From Spirochaetales bacterium (lineage in GTDB: Bacteria; Spirochaetota; Spirochaetia; JABMQR01): 6,779 nucleotides of DNA. This document shows, in pieces, positions 5,443 to 6,779 of this stretch (within the stretch, counting starts at the first letter, position 1; each line of letters opens with the position of its first letter). The stretch lies in NCBI GenBank assembly GCA_023139255.1, contig JAGLNY010000276.1, forward strand, positions 1 to 6,779, written 5' to 3'. The notes under the pieces were generated by a model. That model was not told the DNA's origin. It did no database searches and saw nothing but the letters and a program-made list of their open reading frames with translations. The position numbers were made by a program, and so were the translations under genes.

Positions 5443-6779
5443 TCAACTCCCTGCTATGCAAGAGTTCGCAGGTGCAGGAGTACTTGCAGACCCAAGAGTA
5501 ATTTCAACCTTCAAATCTTTTCGATTTGGAAGGGTGATATAACACTCTGCGGAATTAAAATTATTCCATTCCTGATCATCAATCGTTACGCTTTGTATGT
5601 GAATAGATGTATCATCAACAGGTGAAACATAGTGTCTGGTATTTTCCTGACTTCCATCCAGTTTGAAATGCAGGACAACAGGTTTGTTATCTACATATAG
5701 ATCGAGATAGAGCATATTCAACATGCAGTGCTCTATTTCATGATATGAGGTATGCCAGGGATTTGCTTTCCGTCCCTCTCCCAGAAATGCGCCGTCCCAG
5801 GGATTCTGTCCCCGTCCTTTACTTAACTGCCCGCCATCAAGGTTTAAGACTTCAAAAACCCCTCCATAATCTTTATCTATAAAATATTTTTCATAATACT
5901 TTTCGCATATTTCAAACTTTTCCAGAAATTCTTTTTTTCCTGTCAGCCTGTATAATTGCAGCTGCAGAAAACTTCCGTATATTTGTACCCACCACATTAT
6001 CGTTGCCTGGGGTATCGGTGTATACGGCGGTTCATTTTCCACCATCTCCGCCCAGACTACTTCTCCATCCTTAAAAACTGCTTCATTAATGAGTTCTCCC
6101 AGGCACTCACCCTGTTCCAGATATCTTTTGTCTCCAGTTTGATGATACAATCTCAGAAAAGAGAGAGCTGCCGTTAACTGTGCCCCAATATGGGTTGTTA
6201 TTGTATCACCCTCTTTTCTTGTTGCCGGTTTCCAATTTCTGTCCAGGGGATTTATATATCCCCGGATCCATCCTGCTTTTTTATCAAACATTCGTTCTAT
6301 GCTTAAATCAGTCAGCTGTTTTGACAATGCAAGTACATCGGGATCTTTTGTATAGAGCCAGAGGTTTAAAAGTAATGATCCCACATAGCCGTAATGTGCA
6401 TGTTTGTTTTTTGCACTATCCTTTACACTCAGATCTCTGTGTAAGGTTTCATAGTATCCTTCAAAATCCTGGTCATGCCTTTGGTTCTTAAAAACTTCCA
6501 ATGATTCATATACATATGAGAGGACGTCTTTGTCTCCTGTCGCAAAATAATACTGAGCCAACCCTACATTTGCATAGAGCTGGGTGTTTGTCTTCTTTGT
6601 TGTATCCAAAGGTTGTCCACCCCGACTAACAGAGCTATACCACCCTCCGTATTCATTATCCCAGCAATAAGCAAGGAGAAAATCGACTCCCTCCCGGGCT
6701 GCCTCCAGATATTTTTCCTCTCCGGACAGCAGGTAGGCTGATGAAAAACCAAATACCTGACGGCTGATCATTGCCGGTA
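5443..6779 (-). CDS. AGE family (N-acylglucosamine 2-epimerase/cellobiose epimerase-like) protein with C-terminal extension, 5' end outside window
   Basis: The reading frame is open to the right edge (the codons before the ATG at 6771 read Pro-Ala), so the true start lies beyond the window, probably about 50-60 residues upstream; the ATG at 6771 is internal. About 445 residues are visible (numbered from that Met). They show the alpha6/alpha6-barrel repeats of AGE enzymes: RQVFGFSSAYLLSG (4-17), DNEYGGWYSSVSRGG (38-52), LYANVGLAQYYFATGD (65-80), KHAHYGYVGSLL (123-134), TTHIGAQLTAAL (192-203), MWWVQIYGSFLQL (259-271) and WHTSYHEIEHCMLN (339-352). Candidate catalytic histidines are 126, 194 and 344. 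The Glu that usually follows the second His (GHxxE) is Ala197. After the barrel, residues 366-442 form an added, probably beta-rich domain (LHFKLDGSQ ... SVTIDDQEW ... LPNRKDLKVEITLG) absent from short epimerases. It is likely cytosolic; the true N-terminus is not visible. It may isomerise or epimerise an unknown sugar, or act as a glycoside-hydrolase-like barrel. Confidence 0.82.
   Translation of the reverse strand, partial: PAMISRQVFGFSSAYLLSGEEKYLEAAREGVDFLLAYCWDNEYGGWYSSVSRGGQPLDTTKKTNTQLYANVGLAQYYFATGDKDVLSYVYESLEVFKNQRHDQDFEGYYETLHRDLSVKDSAKNKHAHYGYVGSLLLNLWLYTKDPDVLALSKQLTDLSIERMFDKKAGWIRGYINPLDRNWKPATRKEGDTITTHIGAQLTAALSFLRLYHQTGDKRYLEQGECLGELINEAVFKDGEVVWAEMVENEPPYTPIPQATIMWWVQIYGSFLQLQLYRLTGKKEFLEKFEICEKYYEKYFIDKDYGGVFEVLNLDGGQLSKGRGQNPWDGAFLGEGRKANPWHTSYHEIEHCMLNMLYLDLYVDNKPVVLHFKLDGSQENTRHYVSPVDDTSIHIQSVTIDDQEWNNFNSAECYITLPNRKDLKVEITLGSASTPAPANSCIAGS

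Noticed and set aside
5438..5461. TTG start at 5461 for the 360-residue URO-D gene
   Set aside because: It has no ribosome binding site and overlaps the epimerase end; the ATG at 5437 has AGGGAG at proper distance.
6564..6752. Minus-strand 62-codon frame within the epimerase gene
   Set aside because: It is an alternative-frame shadow of the AGE-family gene, which has clear family motifs across the same bases.
1..6779. CRISPR array, tRNA, rRNA, insertion sequence or phage gene
   Set aside because: I saw no regularly spaced repeats, no tRNA-like cloverleaf, and no transposase or integrase motifs on either strand.

Overview
The window reads as part of a catabolic gene cluster from an anaerobic Firmicute-like bacterium (Clostridia-type). 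The signs are moderate-to-low GC, A/T-rich intergenic stretches, strong AGGAG-type ribosome binding sites, tight same-strand gene packing, and proteins of families common in such clusters. The species cannot be named from the sequence.

All intact genes are on the minus strand, so transcription runs from right to left. In that order they are: a 5'-truncated AGE-family (N-acylglucosamine 2-epimerase/cellobiose epimerase-like) protein with an extra C-terminal domain (5443-6779+); a URO-D superfamily protein (4355-5437) starting 5 nt after the epimerase stop; a roughly 700-base break; a transaldolase-family protein (2593-3660); a second, dissimilar URO-D superfamily protein (1568-2596) whose start overlaps the transaldolase stop in ATGA; an M24/creatinase-fold hydrolase (332-1546); and, at the left edge, the first 37 codons of a PIG-L/LmbE-type deacetylase (1-112).

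The break at 3661-4354 holds what looks like the regulatory region of the transaldolase operon: a TTGACA/extended -10 promoter, a GntR/FCD-like TTGGT-N3-AC half-palindrome over the -10, and a 20-bp near-perfect palindrome. It also holds, on the opposite strand, the C-terminal remnant of a Gfo/Idh/MocA sugar dehydrogenase with an in-frame stop (3892-4221), evidence of rearrangement or gene loss here.

Taken together (inference), the cluster could isomerise and split a sugar or modified polyol (epimerase, formerly a dehydrogenase, transaldolase) and process attached groups (two URO-D-fold enzymes, creatinase-like C-N hydrolase, PIG-L deacetylase). The most notable theme is that several enzymes depart from the canonical active site: the M24 protein lacks three of five metal ligands, the PIG-L protein has Ser for the usual catalytic Asp, the larger URO-D lacks the Zn-Cys ligands of the methyltransferases, and the transaldolase has Gln in place of the usual Glu. 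The substrate is unknown.
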